Part shown: in pieces, positions 1 through 9,790 of the stretch | How positions within the stretch are numbered: position 1 is the stretch's first letter | How the letters are laid out: each line of letters starts with the position of its first letter | NCBI GenBank assembly: GCA_003427395.1 | Contig: BFEA01000233.1 | Location: forward strand, 580,636 to 629,808 | DNA length: 49,173 nt | From: Chara braunii | Lineage: Eukaryota > Streptophyta > Charophyceae > Charales > Characeae | Direction of reading: 5' to 3' | Notes under the pieces: generated by a model | What the model was told of the DNA's origin: nothing | Seen by the model: the letters and a program-made list of their open reading frames with translations, nothing else | The model's database searches: none | Position numbers and translations under genes: made by a program

Positions 1-41
1 AAATCAAAGAAAAGAGGTTCTGAACAGAGGGAGTTGTAAGG

Positions 42-76
42 CTGTCTCTTATACACATCTAGATGTGTATAAGAGA
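42..76. other. Tn5/Nextera mosaic-end junction adapter (artefact)
   Basis: Bases 42-60 read CTGTCTCTTATACACATCT, the reverse complement of the 19-bp Tn5 mosaic end. Bases 61-76 continue as AGATGTGTATAAGAGA, 16 bases of the forward mosaic end. Back-to-back mosaic ends are the circularisation junction of Nextera mate-pair libraries. The sequence is therefore untrimmed library DNA, and the join between 1-41 and 77 onward may be chimeric. Confidence 0.95.
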
Positions 77-790
77 ACATGCACGTACAGAGAAAGTAGT
101 AATATGCAGAGACCGTCATGCGCGCTCCGCTCTCGCTCATTCCTGTGTACGGTGAGACCTCGCGGAACTGAAAGCAATCCTTGATTGCTGGTGGGGGGCC
201 AGTACTCCTGTGCCGCTGATTGGGGAAAGACAGCACAGACGGCTGTTGGTGGGATCGTTCGTGGATCAATGGCTTTGAGAGACTACTGATCACCGAAGAT
301 AACTGTTGATGGGATCGTTCGTCGATCAATGGCTGAGCGCGCCGCTGGCGAACCGTTGATTATTGTTGAGAATCACTGAGCGCTGACTTAAGAGGAGAGT
401 AAGTGGGTATTTTAAGAACCCTTGATTTCCGATTACGATCGCTAATTACCACCGTTACCGCCGACTACCATCGGAGGAGCGGATACCGTTGATCGGTGAC
501 TTCATGCGCCGAAGTCAACCGTTGATTAGTGAAAAAAAAGACATCGCTGATCGCTGCCTGAGAGCAGGCAACGCTTGTGGCCCTTGGGGAGTAAAGCAGG
601 TATCTTTGAGTAATGGGGCTGCCATCGAGCGAGGCTCAGGCTCTGTCTGTCAGGGCGTGCATCTCTGGCTTGGCGCACGGCGGGTGACCGTTGATCGTTG
701 TAGGAGCGGATACCATCTGTCGGTTACTACTAGAGCGCGCGCGCCCCAGGTGACCGTCGAATCCTTGGCCGATAGGTAACCGATTCAGGG
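77..790 (+). promoter_or_regulatory. 5' flank of kelch gene with repeated CCGTTGAT motif
   Basis: This is the region just upstream of the first in-frame ATG of the kelch gene, so it should contain the promoter and 5' UTR. I see no clear TATA box. It has four copies of CCGTTGAT (about 353, 486, 520, 688), three of them as ACCGTTGAT, plus related TGTTGAT variants near 303 and 364. A stop (TAG, 773-775) is in frame with the ATG at 791. The promoter role is inferred from position only. Confidence 0.35.
243..334 (+). repeat. 60-bp imperfect tandem duplication
   Basis: A 32-bp block starting CTGTTGGTGGGATCGTTCGT at 243 recurs at 303 with two substitutions (GGTGGG to GATGGG, and GTGGATC to GTCGATC). 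The offset is exactly 60 bp. It lies in the upstream flank of the kelch gene. Confidence 0.8.
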
Positions 791-1348
791 ATGTGGAAAG
801 CGACTAAGAAGGTGAGGACCTCGTCGACGGCGATGGAAACGCGCCCTGTGGGCCAGATGGAAGATCGGTGTACTTTAAGCAGTGCAAAGAAAAGAACATG
901 TCGCAGCGGCGGAGAATGGGAGAGAGTAGGGGAAGGGAGAAGAAGAAGAGAATGTAGAGGCGGCGGCGGCGGAGGAGGAGGAGGAGATGGAGGTGGTTTT
1001 CGGAAGCAATCCCCTTGCCACGTGGCAGGATTTCGTTGGCGTTGGGAAAATCGATTCTTGGTCAGCAATGGTGGTGGATGGAGCAAGAGCAGTGACCTTT
1101 TTGCGGGTGCATTTCTAGCTATTATCTTCTGTTTACTTCCGACCATGGGAGAAGGAGCTTGGAAACAGCTGAAGCCACCGCCTCCCACTCCAGGAGTAAG
1201 GTTCGGGCATGCATCTGTTCTTCTACCCAATCGTCAGTTATTCGTGTTTGGAGGAAAGCATCCGGTCACGAACAACTTGCTAGGTGACACGTGGCTCTTC
1301 AGCTTTTGGTACAACAAATGGGTACTCATCGAGCACCCTTATGGATCG
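791..1348 (+). CDS. Kelch-propeller gene, exon 1
   Basis: This is the first exon found for the host gene. ATG 791 is the first Met after an in-frame TAG at 773, and GTGAGT starts at 1349, giving 186 codons in phase 0. Residues 1-102 are basic and Gly-rich, with a run of nine Gly near 57-65. Residues 103-117 (LFAGAFLAIIFCLLP) form a hydrophobic segment that could be a signal anchor, or a signal peptide if the real start lies closer. Residues 124-142 (W-K-Q-L ... R-F-G-H-A-S) and 151-177 (VFGG ... DTWLFSF ... W) are kelch strands. The joined product is a six-bladed kelch propeller, a binding fold found in many protein families; its ligand is unknown. It is probably membrane-anchored or secreted. 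The exon structure is certain enough to use; the exact start is not. Confidence 0.85.
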
Positions 1349-2269
1349 GTGAGTTTAAGCTTTCTTTTTTTTTTCTTTTTTTTTTTGAGCTTTCTAATGG
1401 AACTCCTGATTACCAATCAAACTGATGGGTGAGGCTCCAATTTGTACGTGGCGATGTGCACTAGCCGAGGAGCGTGAACCTTGGTCTGCTCTTAGACCAT
1501 ATTCAGTCTAAGTTCGCACACTCGCCATGGCAATCGGGCCTCATGTGTTGCGTGTATGTGTGTCTTGCGTTCCGCATTGGAGCAGCACTGCGCATTGTGC
1601 TGTGTGCTTTCCTTTCCCCCTTTCTCCCCCTCCCCTTTCCCCTTTCTCCCCACCCGCCCCCTTCTCCCCCCCCACTTCCCGGCCCCTCTTTCCCCCCTTC
1701 CCCCGTCTCCTCCTCCCTCCGAGTCGAAGTGTAACATTAATTTCGTATCTTCAATTATCAGTGATCAATAGGGGCATATTCGTTGTCGTCATGAAGAAAA
1801 GGGATGCTCTTCCTCTTTGGTTGAACTTGGTAACTGAGCACAAAACGCTCACAAGGGATATTTTGGCGCCAAGACGCAGTCTTTCCATTTCCCGCGAAAA
1901 ACTAGTAGTGACATGGGTCAGGGTTTTGCGTTCCCCTTTGTAAAACCACCAATGTTTTTTGAACATGTCCCCTTGCTTGCTCAGACAGAGTCTTTGCATT
2001 AAATTTTTAGCGCCAAGATGCAGGCTTGCCATTTAAGTCGGAGTTCTTGGAAGTTTGTATGCGGTTGTGATGCTCGCGCAGCGGTGTCTGCCTGTTAATG
2101 GTGTCGAGTTTCTTTCTTGAGCAAACGTGTGTTTGGCGTTGATGTGGACCGTCAGGGGCTTGTCAGGTTCGCCAGGGCCGACGACTCTTGCGTGTCAGTC
2201 TACGTATGACGTCTTAGTGTGTGAATGTGTGTGAATGTGTGTGAATGTGTGCGAAGGTGGAGCCATAGG

Positions 2270-2272
<3 letters not shown>

Positions 2273-2330
<58 letters not shown>
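2273..2330. repeat. (CT)n microsatellite ending in a gap
   Basis: About 29 uninterrupted CT units end at an N (2331). The single N marks an unresolved assembly gap, so the true length is unknown. Confidence 0.95.
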
Positions 2331-2476
2331 NCACGAGATATTAGCATCGACATTTCGGGATGCAAAGAAGGGAATTCGGTTATCTTCATACGTGAGCTGC
2401 CAATGTGCTACGACATGCCTAAAAACAAACAGGCCATAAACTCTTCGCCTCAAATCNATTCCCTGACAGAACTCTT

Positions 2477-2480
<4 letters not shown>

Positions 2481-2562
<82 letters not shown>

Positions 2563-2584
2563 CTCTCTCTCTGTGTCTCTCTCG
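2481..2584. repeat. (CT)n microsatellite
   Basis: A long CT run with two TGTG interruptions near its 3' end. An isolated N occurs upstream at 2457. Confidence 0.95.
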
Positions 2585-2664
2585 CTCCCCAGTTTTCTAT
2601 GCTGTTGGTTTTGCTATATAATCTTTTTTGATGACGTGCTCTCATTGAACTGTTGGAAATTCAG

Positions 2665-2888
2665 AGCCCTGCACCCCGAGTCTACGCAGCAGCAGTGAGC
2701 GTCGGAGAGAACGTCCTGTTGTACGGAGGGGACTGCTATTCTCCGAGGAAAGGAAATGAACTGCTTTGGAGCAGGCCCTGCAGAGACACAACTTGGTTGT
2801 ACAAGCTGGCGGAACGACAGTGGATTAATTTGCCCATGAGAGGCATCCTGGTCAAGCCGCGCAGCCACGTGGCGGCAGTTTCAAACGG
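2665..2888 (+). CDS. Kelch-propeller gene, exon 2
   Basis: The acceptor is TTCAG just before 2665 and the donor is GTAAGG at 2889. The exon enters in phase 0 and leaves in phase 2, matching exons 1 and 3. It encodes the second kelch blade: SPAPRVYAAAVSVGENVLLYGGD, then DTTWLYKL and RQW. It ends with PRSHVAAVSNG, the first strand of blade 3. A Cys/Ser-rich insertion lies between the GG pair and the TTWLY strand. The phase match on both sides and the blade order make this a firm call. Confidence 0.88.
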
Positions 2889-3182
2889 GTAAGGGATCGT
2901 CACTATCGGTCGGGAGGTAACCACGAATCTCATTACAGGAAATCGTTAAGCATCAGCCAAAGGCAAAGACCCATCCAATCTTCCTCCCACCCTACAAGTT
3001 AGTAATCCGACGGCACATCATCTTTACCATTCCTAGAAGAGCAAAAAGTCGTACGCACAAGAAGAATGTCCAATCTTTTTCTCTATAATTAATAATTACT
3101 CACTCTTTTAATGTCCAGTCTTTTTCTCTATTAATAATTACACACTCTTTTGTTTGTCTAAATAACGCTCTTCCGCCTCCCC

Positions 3183-3412
3183 CTACTCATCCTCGTCCTC
3201 ATCGTCCTCCTCTTCCTCCCTTGTCCTCCTCCTCCCTTCCTCTTCCTCCTCCCCTTCCTCTCGTTCCTCATTTTGTTTACTTCTTCCTAATTGCACAGCG
3301 TCATGATCATCATCAGCACACCCCCATCTTCTTGTTCTTCTTCTTGTTCTTCTTCTTCCGCTGCAGCTCGTCCTCCACCCCATCTTTGTTTCAAAGAAGA
3401 AATGAGTTGTGG

Positions 3413-3442
<30 letters not shown>
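3183..3442. repeat. Polypyrimidine tract followed by A30
   Basis: Bases 3183-3385 are almost all T and C with TCC/TTC units. Bases 3413-3442 are an uninterrupted run of A. The poly(A) may be the tail of an old retroposed copy on the plus strand, but nothing upstream is recognisable. Confidence 0.7.
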
Positions 3443-3445
<3 letters not shown>

Positions 3446-3904
3446 TTGTCGATGTCATGTTTTTGAGAAATTGAAGGTCGAGTTTCACTAGTAGCGAGAT
3501 CAACCGTGGTTATGTGATGTTGATGACAACCACGTACGATCAGCGCGCAACAGAGCCGTGCCAGATGCCGTGATCTGTCCGGGTAACCAAATGGCTGAGT
3601 TCCAAAAAATTTGGTGTGTCTGAATCCGACCTCCACAACAACCTCGGTGTTCAAGAAAAAAAAAGGGAAAAAAAAGAAAAAAAAATCAGATGCCGTACGA
3701 TTAGCGGCAGCGTTTGGGGTTTAGGGTTCAGGGGTTCAGGCCTCAAGGATTATGACTTAGGGGATTGTCGATTGAGGAACCAGGGATTGGAGTTTTCTTT
3801 GTTTTTTGTAACTTTTTTTCTCAAAAAGTTTGCCCATTCCCTTAGCTGTGGCGTTACCGCTGGATCGTGGATAGGGACAATGACAATGGGAGTCTTGTTA
3901 TCAC

Positions 3905-4046
3905 GACGCCAGTTAAACTTGGAAGGATACAGAGAGAGAGAGAGGATTAGCATGGGCCCTGCACATTCAAGGATTCTTTTTTTCCAAGCATGGGCGCTGC
4001 AGATTCAAGGAGAATACACACAAATCAAGAAATGGTCCAAAGTTTT
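3905..4046 (+). pseudogene. U6: U6 snRNA-derived relic with internal duplication
   Basis: The order of U6 landmarks is preserved. AGTTAAACTTGGAAGGATACAG corresponds in part to the region before the ACAGAG box. GATTAGCATGGGCCCTGCACA follows, and then AATCAAGAAATGGTCCAAAGTTTT matches the U6 3' end. The GGGC(C/G)CTGCA(C/G)ATTCAAGGA block is present twice (about 3954-3974 and 3989-4009), and a GA run interrupts the ACAGAG box. It is too diverged to be functional. Identification is from my knowledge of the conserved U6 sequence. Confidence 0.75.
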
Positions 4047-4114
4047 AGAGGTTTAGCTGCTAGGGTTTAGGGTTTAGGGTTTTAGGGTTACGGTGTACGG
4101 TTTTGGAGTTTAAA

Positions 4115-4193
4115 CCAAGCTTTGCTGCACCGCCAGCTTTGCACCGGGGCCTGGCGGGGCTGCAGTGTGCGCCAAGCTTTGCTGAACCGCCAG
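4115..4193 (+). repeat. 57-bp direct duplication
   Basis: CCAAGCTTTGCTGCACCGCC at 4115 recurs as CCAAGCTTTGCTGAACCGCC at 4172 with one substitution. It lies between two TTTAGGG stretches. Confidence 0.75.
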
Positions 4194-5355
4194 GGGTGCA
4201 GTCTTTCTCTTTTTTGGCTCTCACCGCCAGCCATTGTGGTCTGAGAGGAGTAGGTGATGAAGAAATCTTGGAAGGCTGGGGCTGTGTACTGGCGGTTTAA
4301 GCTGTAGGGTTTAGGGTTTAACATTTTAGGGAATAGGTTGTCTATTTTCTGATCTGTACAGTGGAACAAATGCAGTGTGGACAGACCAGGCACACATATC
4401 GAGAGGTTTAGGGCCTTGGGGTTTAGGGTTTAGGGGAAGAGGTCAGCTATGCCCTGATGTCACGTGATGTGTACACACTGGTGCACCTGCCACATGGTTC
4501 TGGGCAGGCAGCTGTGTCTGAAGGCTTAGTGTTTAGGGCTTAGGCTCTCAAGGTCTTGGGGGAAAGAGCCGTTATTTATTCCCTGGTGGGTACGGGAGTG
4601 GTTTTGCCACTTGGTTGAATGGGGCTCAGTACAGTGCAACTAGAGCTGGAGGAAGCTATTCAGGAGTCTCGGGCAGGCTGATTTTCTTTCCCAAACTGGA
4701 CCCATCCAGAGGTAACCTGCTTCCTGTCTTGTTGCGGCTTTACCTTCAATGCATCCTTATCATGAATTAGTCAAAGGCTCAAAGCTATCTGTTCTGCGGA
4801 AACGTAGTATGAACTTTTACCTTCTGCCTGCCTTGTTGAGGCTGAAACTTCCCATTAGCTATCTTTTTTAATTGGTTGGGTTTCCTGAGTGTTTTGATGG
4901 CAATTTTCCTTTAATTTTTTTTTGTTGTTTCTCCTGTGCAATCGTAGATCAGACAAATTGTTCCCAAACTCTTCTTTCTTGTAGGAATAGTAACAATGAT
5001 CCGTGGGAAACTGAAAAAAAAGAAAGGAAATGCCCCTCCATAGTCCAGACGGCCAGGTGCATGATCTGCACTGTGACACGATGCAGATGTCAAGGTACAT
5101 CCTGACAACGGGGAGGAGAGGACGTTGCTGCAAGTTTTCGCAGGGTTGGCAGGGGTAGTTTTGAATATCACCCTTCTTTTTTCTTATTCCATTGTTTGTC
5201 CCTTTGAGAAAAGGCCATCCCAATGTTGTTATTGTCGCGTGATTTTTCATTCTTCTCGCCCCCCCCCTCCCCCCTCCTTTTGTCCAATTCTGAAGTCAAA
5301 GCTTGTGTTTTTCTCTATTCCCATCTATGCACTGTGTGATGGCCATGGTTTTCAG

Positions 5356-5591
5356 TATGACGTTTTACATTCATGGAGGTCGCCGCGATGGCGGATGGAT
5401 AGACGAAGAGAGTCGCAAGACGTTTCTGCCAACAATGGCTAAAGGTGACGTCATCTGGTCTGTCGACTTGGCGGAGAACACGTCTTTTGTGGCCTTCAAG
5501 AGTGATCCACATACAGGACCTCCAGAGGACAAATTATTGCGTTTTGGGCATGCTGCAGCTTTGGTGGAATCTAAGATATGGATGTCTGGAG
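5356..5591 (+). CDS. Kelch-propeller gene, exon 3
   Basis: The acceptor is TTTTCAG before 5356 and the donor is GTAAGA at 5592. The exon enters in phase 2 and leaves in phase 1. It encodes the rest of blade 3 (MTFYIHGGRRDGGW ... GDVIWSVDL) and the start of blade 4 (LLRFGHAAALVESKIWMSGG). The loop between the GG motif and the VIWSVDL strand is about 24 residues, longer than usual. Splicing to exon 2 recreates the continuous strand HVAAVSNG-MTFYIHGG. Confidence 0.9.
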
Positions 5592-5911
5592 GTAAGATTG
5601 AGCACTTTTAAAGTTGCATGTGTATGTGTATTAGGGGTGTAGGAGCTACTCCCACAAGGACTTTTTCAACTGAATCTGGTTGCAATCGCCATTGCATACA
5701 CCCCTGAATGTCCCACTGGCGTGAGTATGCCCTTATATGATGGGGAGAAAAAAAAAAGATTGCATAACATTGGTTAGGTGGCAAAGCTGTCATTGCAGCT
5801 GTGTAGTATTCTGTTCCAACGGCTGGGATGCTCGCCTTATGCTCTGCGTGTATATTGTCGTAGAGCATCGTCCAGGGAACTCTAGGCAGAGAAGAGGACA
5901 ACAAACGAGGG

Positions 5912-5975
5912 GCTGTGGCAGACTGTTCTGACGGAGGTTCACCGACTCATGAGGAGGCCAAACCCGCTGCAGTCC
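5912..5975 (-). ncRNA. Degenerate hammerhead ribozyme, copy A
   Basis: On the minus strand the core reads CTCATGA (5953-5947) where CTGANGA is expected, followed by GTCGG-TGAACCT-CCGTC and AGAAC in place of GAAAC. Stem II is nearly kept. The changed core G and altered cleavage site argue that it cannot self-cleave. It aligns base for base with copy B. Confidence 0.55.
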
Positions 5976-6309
5976 ATGGGGTCCCCTAACCGATGATACT
6001 GTAAGTGATAATCCACCTTACGCCGGTTGCAGTTAAGCATCAACGACTGCTTGACAACTGATACCCTGAGGTGGGCACCAACCGCTGCCCTCAAGGTACC
6101 TGTGATGGAAATCAAAGCAGACTATCACTCACCCACACACGATGGACCACTCTCTGTATTATCCTATATCTATATCTATATCTATACATATATCATGATG
6201 TTTATGTGTATGTCTAAACATATACATATCTATATATATCGTCAAACAGAGCTGCCCGGTAAACCGTAGGAAGAGAGGGAGAAGAGGACAACAAACGAGG
6301 GGCTGTGAC

Positions 6310-6365
6310 AAACTGTTTTGCCGGAGTTTCGCCGACTCATCAGGAGGCTGCGCCCTCAACAGTCT
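6310..6365 (-). ncRNA. Type III hammerhead ribozyme-like, copy B (core G12 changed)
   Basis: On the minus strand: stem III 5' arm AGACUG (6365-6360), cleavage triplet GUU (6360-6358), stem I GAGG/CCUC around loop GCGCAG, CTGATGA (6343-6337), stem II GUCGG/CCGGC with loop CGAAACU, then AAAAC (6319-6315), and the stem III 3' arm. All three helices form. The one defect is AAAAC for GAAAC. G12 acts as general base in hammerhead catalysis, so this copy is probably inactive. Confidence 0.65.
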
Positions 6366-6591
6366 GCAGAATCCCCTAACTGATTACACGGTAAGTGATA
6401 ATCCACCTTAACCCCGTTTGTGGTTAAGCATCAACGACTGCCCGACAACTGATACCCTGAGGTGGGCACCAACCACTGCCCTCAAGGTACCTGTGACGAA
6501 AATCAAAGAAGACTATCACTCACCCACACCAGATGGAAACTCAACAGACTGTCGGTTCACACCCCATTATATATATGTAATGTACATATGT

Positions 6592-6637
6592 GGGGCTCAG
6601 CCTCCTGATGAGTAGGTGACACTCCGACAAAACAGCC
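6592..6637 (+). ncRNA. Hammerhead ribozyme-like, inverted copy C (5' truncated)
   Basis: On the plus strand: GGGGCTCAGCCTC (stem I), CTGATGA (6605-6611), GTAGG-TGACACT-CCGAC (stem II, one mismatch), AAAAC (6629-6633). It shares the AAAAC change with copy B. An AT-rich insertion (about 6564-6590) separates stem I from any upstream cleavage triplet. The downstream sequence to about 6690 is the reverse complement of the 6245-6300 region, so copy C faces copies A and B. Confidence 0.6.
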
Positions 6638-7144
6638 GCTTGTTTGTTGTCCTCTTCTCCCTCTCTGCCTATGGTTTACTGGGCTGTTCTTCATGATGAT
6701 ATATAAATATGAACAAATGACTATCCCTACTGGCAGCTGCAACCCCATGGTAGCAAGTTGGGGTTGGTAACTGCTACATGGAGCTGATACTGTTTGAAGG
6801 AAAGCCACCTAGGGACTCTCGGTTGGAGCAGGTGATAGGGAGGGGTATACAGTACAGACCCATGCATCATTTCTTTTGACTAGTCTACATACCAACTGTA
6901 AAGGCTTGTTCTCTTAGGGACTCACTTCCAAGGCATGGAGGGTGCAGCATGGTGCTCTTTTGTAGGAATGTGGAAACAATGGTCAGCATCTGGACTTGTG
7001 GAAGGGTATTTAGACCTTCGGGATGTCGGGGTTCGGATGCTATCAGTATATGATCAAAATATGTTAATTTTGAAAACTCCCAGAGTCCCAGCTTTAAAAA
7101 ATCTGGAAGTTTTCCTTTTTTTAAAGTTTTTTTCCTCTTTTCTC

Positions 7145-7167
7145 GGGGGGGGGTGGGGGGGTGGGGG
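7145..7167 (+). repeat. G-run array
   Basis: G9-T-G7-T-G5 in a row, which could form a G-quadruplex in single-stranded DNA or RNA. It lies in intron 3. Confidence 0.7.
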
Positions 7168-7454
7168 TGATGAGGTGCCCCCTGCAGTTGACTGCAATTA
7201 CGGTGATGACGACAATGATCACTCATCCAACTCACCCAATTAGGACCAGCGCTCATCCACGCGTCCCCCTGGATGTGGGGGAATGATCTCTAAAGAAAAA
7301 CAAGCCTCTAGCTAGGCCAAGATAACAGGACCGATCAACGGCCTCAATGTCTTAACTTGTTTGGTACTGCCAGCGCCATTTTCATGTGTTTCGATTATTT
7401 CATTCACGGAACTTTGAATGCTTTTGAATCTATGGTGTTAATTCTACTCTCTAC

Positions 7455-7690
7455 TTGTTTGTGGGCTCAGGAAGGGAAGCTGACAAACAGGAAAGGGAGT
7501 GCAGTAATGTGAGCAAGAGTGGAATGGGGGGAAGGCAGGAGAAATGTCTGAACAACGTCAACAGAAAAGGAGAAGAAGAGAGAGGGAGAGAGACAAGAAA
7601 AGTCGAAGAAGACAAGGGAGAGAAAAGAGGAGAAGGAGATGAGGCAAAGGAAATAACAGGAGTCGAAAAAGTCAAGAAAAAGAGTGTGGC
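7455..7690. repeat. Purine-rich strand-asymmetric tract
   Basis: The plus strand is almost all A and G (GAAGAAGAGAGAGGGAGAGA type). ORFs on both strands here are low-complexity and not genes. Confidence 0.6.
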
Positions 7691-7699
7691 ATACTGATA

Positions 7700-8260
7700 C
7701 CACACGGGCCCCAGTTAGGGCCCGGTTCTGTAGCAGGCACGGGTTAGGCCTAGGTACCAGGTCCCGACGGTCCCCAGCTAGGTCCAGGTAGGCCTAGGGA
7801 ACCGCCGATTCAGATTAGAGTCCGGTAGGCCTAGTTTAGACCCACCAGACCCAACGGCTAGTTGAGTTTAGGCCAGGTACCGGTCCCTCAGTAGGACCGA
7901 CCGGCGGCGCAGTTTTAGGCGCCACTTTTCAGATTCAATCGGATCTGAACCGTTGGGCCCGATCAACGGTCCAGACCTGAAGGCACTCAGTAGGACTGAG
8001 GCCAACCCAGCACTATATCAGCTGGGTACCAGCCTCAGTCAGAAGGGTTAGTAGCGAGGATGTTAGTCTACAGGATTAGCGCAGCACTTCAGCGTTAGCA
8101 GCGGAGCAGCGGAGAGTATCAGCGCAGCGTGGAGGAGAGATAGTGCAGCGGCAGATTAGCTCAGCGGTGGAAGAGTGCCAGCCTCCGGCCCAGCCCACGG
8201 CCCAGCGCCAGCCCTGCAGCGCCGTAGCTGCCTCGTGCAGGTATCAGGGAGAAAGGCCTT
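7700..8260 (+). other. GC-rich segment with GGCCTAG palindromes and an A-box-like stretch
   Basis: TAGGCCTAG is repeated at about 7747, 7791 and 7828. Self-complementary words such as CTCAGTAGGACTGAG (about 7987) are frequent. TTAGCTCAGCGGTGGAAGAG (about 8155-8174) resembles a tRNA A box, but no convincing B box follows. It may be an old SINE or MITE. It ends in a CT microsatellite. Confidence 0.35.
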
Positions 8261-8296
8261 GCCTTTCCTCCCTCTTCTGCCTCTTCTGCCTCCTCC

Positions 8297-8299
<3 letters not shown>

Positions 8300-8346
<47 letters not shown>

Positions 8347-8347
8347 N

Positions 8348-8432
<85 letters not shown>
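8300..8432. repeat. (CT)n microsatellite with gap
   Basis: A CT run interrupted by a single N at 8347, probably a collapsed or unfilled gap. Confidence 0.95.
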
Positions 8433-8437
<5 letters not shown>

Positions 8438-9645
8438 CTCCTACCCTCTAAGTCTAAGTCTACTTCTGGGCTACTCCTACTGGACTACTACGAGTATGAA
8501 GGATGGTTACGAGTTCTGATGATGTGGGGGATAGCAACATTGAGACTGCAGGTTGAGGACTACTTTTGGGATCTGATTTCATCTACCTCTGGAGAGACCT
8601 TGACGTTGTGAGATTTATATCTGAGACATTGTGAGACTCTGTGTTCGGGACATTTCGGATTTTCGCTACTTCTGATATTTTGAGATACTATCTTTGGAAA
8701 CATTGAGCTGATGTCATCTTCCCTCTCCTCCTCCCTTCGTCTCTCCTCCCCTCCATTCATCTGTGTATGAGAATTGACCCTGGCCTTTTCTTCTATGTCC
8801 AAGGCCAGGGCTTCACACCACCGATGTATGATTGTGAGTGTTTCGTTGCAGTCTGAGTCAGGTCTGGGTCAATCCATGTATCTCAAGTCTTCTGCTGTAT
8901 TTGTATTTACTCTGTATTATCTGGTCGGTTCTGGGAATCTGTGCCATACTTATGACTGTGTTTCACGAGTACGCAGCAAAGAGCCTGCAAATAAGGTGGA
9001 AAGCACGAGTGAAGAGGAGGTGCTCCCCGGGTATCCAGGGGTGTCAAGCGGCATCAAGAAGGTGTGAAGGGCTGTTTTTGCAGCCCTAAGGCTGCGGTTC
9101 TCGTGAGGTCCAGCATCTCTCCGCTAGGTTGGCATTGTGTTTTCTGGGACGGCTGGTGGGGGGTCTGGAGGGGTTGAGATGTTTGTGGGACCAGGCTGTT
9201 CCATTGACTGCTTGTTGGAGGACCAGTCCTTTAGTTCTCTTCAACCACCGGTTCATCTGAGCCTATTTGTCTGATCCGACCCCTCGGGCCTGCCCAGCCT
9301 GAAACGTCACTCCTACTGGGTCACACCAACTTCGATTGAAGTATGCATTCAATTTGGCTCAAATATTATTTCATGAGCCAAACCATTTTTGTTTATCTTC
9401 CAATTTCTTCCCCTAATGTGGAGTAACCTAAGCAAAATCCCTGGTTTCTTTTGGAGTTTTTTTGTTGCCGGATATTACAATTAAAAATCGTCAAAGTCTG
9501 GATATTTGTAATTTTGTACAACCCTCCGGTACCCCCTTGAACTCCTGTAGGAGTTGGCGTGGCAATGACTTGGGCTTATTGAACGTACACATACGCGCAC
9601 ACACACATTACCACACACAGACATGCACTGACCTGTGCCTCTCTG

Positions 9646-9649
<4 letters not shown>

Positions 9650-9706
<57 letters not shown>

Positions 9707-9707
9707 N

Positions 9708-9787
<80 letters not shown>
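9650..9787. repeat. (CT)n microsatellite with gap
   Basis: A CT run with a single N at 9707, preceded by CA-rich sequence (9590-9620). Confidence 0.95.

Positions 9788-9790
<3 letters not shown>

Larger units (their letters stand above)
1349..2664 (+). other. Intron 1 (polypyrimidine tract and CT repeats)
   Basis: The donor is GTGAGT at 1349 and the acceptor TTCAG ends at 2664. The intron holds a T-rich run at 1366-1386, a C/T-only tract at about 1606-1719, a short (TGTGAATG) repeat at 2217-2250 and two CT microsatellites. Short ORFs over the C/T tract are compositional and not genes. Confidence 0.75.
3714..4436 (+). repeat. Interspersed TTTAGGG plant-type telomeric motifs
   Basis: GGGTTTAGGG-type stretches occur at 3714-3740, 4061-4090, 4305-4322 and 4405-4436, each with two to four imperfect TTTAGGG units separated by unrelated sequence. 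TTTAGGG is the plant and green-algal telomere unit. These are short interstitial runs and not a telomere. Confidence 0.75.
2889..5355 (+). other. Intron 2
   Basis: GTAAGG at 2889 to TTCAG ending at 5355. It contains a C/T-rich tract, a 30-A run, a U6-derived relic, TTTAGGG stretches and a 57-bp duplication, listed separately. From 4440 to 5340 I see nothing beyond short homopolymers (T run near 4914, C run near 5260). Confidence 0.75.
5885..6540 (-). mobile_element. Retrozyme-like element: 390-bp direct repeat pair with hammerheads
   Basis: GAAGAGGACAACAAACGAGG occurs at 5891 and again at 6281, an offset of exactly 390 bp. Homology runs through the hammerhead-like segment and on through TAAGTGATAATCCACC ... 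CAACGACTG ... CTCAAGGTACCTGTGA to about 6150 and 6540. Between the copies lies an AT-rich (TATATC)n stretch. A third, inverted copy of the hammerhead end is at 6592-6690. Repeated ends carrying a hammerhead on the same strand match the design of retrozymes, small non-autonomous plant retroelements. No primer-binding site or coding region was recognised, so the class is an inference. Confidence 0.55.

Noticed and set aside
1492-1737. Gly/Arg-rich and Pro/Ser-rich ORFs on both strands
   Set aside because: Direct readout of the C/T-only tract; no splice or domain support.
2195-2645. Arg-Glu and Ser-Leu repeat ORFs
   Set aside because: Translation of CT microsatellites.
3714-4436. Chromosome end / telomere
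   Set aside because: The TTTAGGG runs are short, broken and inside a gene intron.
8154-8230. Functional tRNA gene
   Set aside because: Only an A-box-like stretch; no B box, anticodon arm or acceptor stem pairing was found.
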